Below are positions 4,677-5,600 of a stretch of 5,600 nt of DNA, piece after piece. Source of the DNA: an uncultured Thermoleophilia bacterium (lineage in GTDB: Bacteria > Actinomycetota > Thermoleophilia > Gaiellales > F1-60-MAGs149). The position numbers were made by a program, and so were the translations under genes. Below the pieces are notes generated by a model. The model saw only the letters and a program-made list of their open reading frames with translations, ran no database searches and was not told where the DNA came from. The stretch covers positions 1 to 5,600 of the forward strand of contig CADCWC010000279.1 in assembly GCA_902806305.1 (NCBI GenBank), given 5' to 3'. The stretch's first letter is position 1. Every line of letters starts with the position of its first letter.

Positions 4677-5600
4677 ATGCCCGTCGCCGTCAGCCTGATC
4701 CCCGGCGACGGCATCGGTCCCGAGGTGACGGCGGCCGTCGAGCGGATCCTCGAGGCGGCGGGCGCCGACCTCGCCTGGGACCGTCGGACGGCGGGACTCG
4801 CGGCGGTCGAGACGCACGGCGACCCGCTGCCGCAGGAGACGGTCGACTCGATCGCCCGGAACGGCGTGGCGCTCAAGGGGCCGCTGGCCACGCCGGTCGG
4901 CGGCGGCTACCGGTCGGTCAACGTGGCCCTGCGGCAGACGTTCGACCTCTACGCGAACGTCCGTCCGGCCCGCACGATCGTCCCCGGCGGCCGCTTCGAG
5001 GACGTCGACATCGTGATCGTCCGCGAGAACACGGAGGGGCTCTACAGCGGCATCGAGCACTACGTGCGCGTCGGCGACGACCCGCACGCGGCGGCCGAGT
5101 CGCTCGCCGTCATCACGCGGCACGGCTCGGAGCGGGCGGTGCGCTACGCGTTCGAGTACGCGGTGCGTCACGGTCGCGAGCGGGTCACGCTCGTGCACAA
5201 GGCGAACATCCTCAAGTTCTCCCAGGGCCTGTTCCTCGAGGTCGGACGCGAGGTGGCGGCGGCGTACGCCGGGCGGGTCGCATTCGACGAGCGCATCGTG
5301 GACGCGATGGCCATGGACCTCGTCACGGCGCCCGAGCGGGTGGACGTGATCGTGACCACGAACCTGTTCGGCGACATCCTGTCCGACCTGATCTCGGGGC
5401 TGGTGGGCGGGCTCGGGCTGGCGCCGGGCGCGAACATCGGCAAGCAGGCGGCGATCTTCGAGGCCGTGCACGGCACGGCGCCCGACATCGCCGGAAAGGA
5501 CATCGCCAACCCGGGCGCGCTGATCCTCGCCGCCTGCATGATGCTCGACCACCTGGAGCAGACGGAGATCGCGCAGCGGGTGCGCGCCGCCTTCGTGGCG
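4677..5600 (+). CDS. NAD-dependent isocitrate dehydrogenase (3' end outside window)
   Basis: The enzyme converts isocitrate to 2-oxoglutarate and CO2 in the TCA cycle, in the cytosol. 308 residues are present and the reading frame is open to the window edge; relatives of about 330-340 residues imply only some 25-30 are missing. The N-terminal strand and glycine turn VSLIPGDGIGPEV (5-17) is typical of the isopropylmalate/isocitrate dehydrogenase family. Isocitrate specificity is supported by RSVNVALR (79-86), with Ser80 and Asn82 matching E. coli Icd Ser113 and Asn115, plus Arg86 and Arg96 and RENTEGLYSGIEH (116-128). Isopropylmalate dehydrogenases differ in these segments. Catalytic Y123 and K175 and metal-binding D233/D237 (NLFGDILSDL) are present. 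The cofactor loop HGTAPDIAG has Asp270-Ile271 where NADP-dependent E. coli Icd has Lys344-Tyr345, indicating NAD. Homoisocitrate dehydrogenase is a less likely alternative. Confidence 0.93.
   Translation, partial: MPVAVSLIPGDGIGPEVTAAVERILEAAGADLAWDRRTAGLAAVETHGDPLPQETVDSIARNGVALKGPLATPVGGGYRSVNVALRQTFDLYANVRPARTIVPGGRFEDVDIVIVRENTEGLYSGIEHYVRVGDDPHAAAESLAVITRHGSERAVRYAFEYAVRHGRERVTLVHKANILKFSQGLFLEVGREVAAAYAGRVAFDERIVDAMAMDLVTAPERVDVIVTTNLFGDILSDLISGLVGGLGLAPGANIGKQAAIFEAVHGTAPDIAGKDIANPGALILAACMMLDHLEQTEIAQRVRAAFVA

Noticed and set aside
4146..5552. 468-codon minus-strand open frame opposite the isocitrate dehydrogenase gene
   Set aside because: It is antisense to a frame with complete dehydrogenase motifs, and its translation is charged low-complexity sequence that also runs into the prenyltransferase gene.

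Overview
The window is about 5.6 kb of very GC-rich, densely coded bacterial DNA. GTG starts are frequent, Shine-Dalgarno sites are mostly weak, and long spurious antisense reading frames are produced by strong third-position G/C bias. Gene content fits a high-GC actinobacterium: an actinobacterial-type Hsp20, a MenA-like prenyltransferase, a NAD-type isocitrate dehydrogenase, a DUF1835 protein and a tocopherol-cyclase-like protein. A lineage near Thermoleophilia/Solirubrobacterales is possible, but no rRNA or other marker proves it.

Layout. (1) 1-484, minus: a small heat-shock protein (Hsp20) that runs off the left edge. It has a strong Shine-Dalgarno and a possible general-stress (sigma-B/F-like) promoter. 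(2) 485-688: a 204-bp divergent intergenic region holding that promoter, a perfect 7-bp dyad and short direct repeats. (3) 689-3693, plus: three co-directional genes, probably one transcription unit. They encode a secreted conserved protein of unknown function, a DUF1835-family protein and a tocopherol-cyclase-like protein. A two-tier hairpin sits between the first two. (4) 3665-4609, minus: a MenA/UbiA-type membrane prenyltransferase. It converges on the cyclase-like gene and overlaps it by 29 bp, and a perfect dyad there contains both stop codons. (5) 4610-4676: a 67-bp divergent promoter region with a perfect 9-bp hairpin. (6) 4677-5600, plus: a NAD-dependent isocitrate dehydrogenase that runs off the right edge, probably translated from a leaderless mRNA.

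How the genes might work together. Hsp20 (protein holding under stress) and isocitrate dehydrogenase (TCA cycle) are housekeeping functions with no evident link to the rest. The most suggestive pairing is the tocopherol-cyclase-like protein next to a quinone-precursor prenyltransferase. Tocopherol cyclase closes a chromanol ring on a prenylated quinol, and MenA-type enzymes make prenylated naphthoquinone precursors. A role in modifying prenylquinones (for example a menaquinol-derived chromanol) is therefore a testable hypothesis. It rests on family membership and adjacency only. I see no CRISPR array, tRNA, rRNA, transposase or other mobile element. No gene-free stretch exceeds 300 bp.
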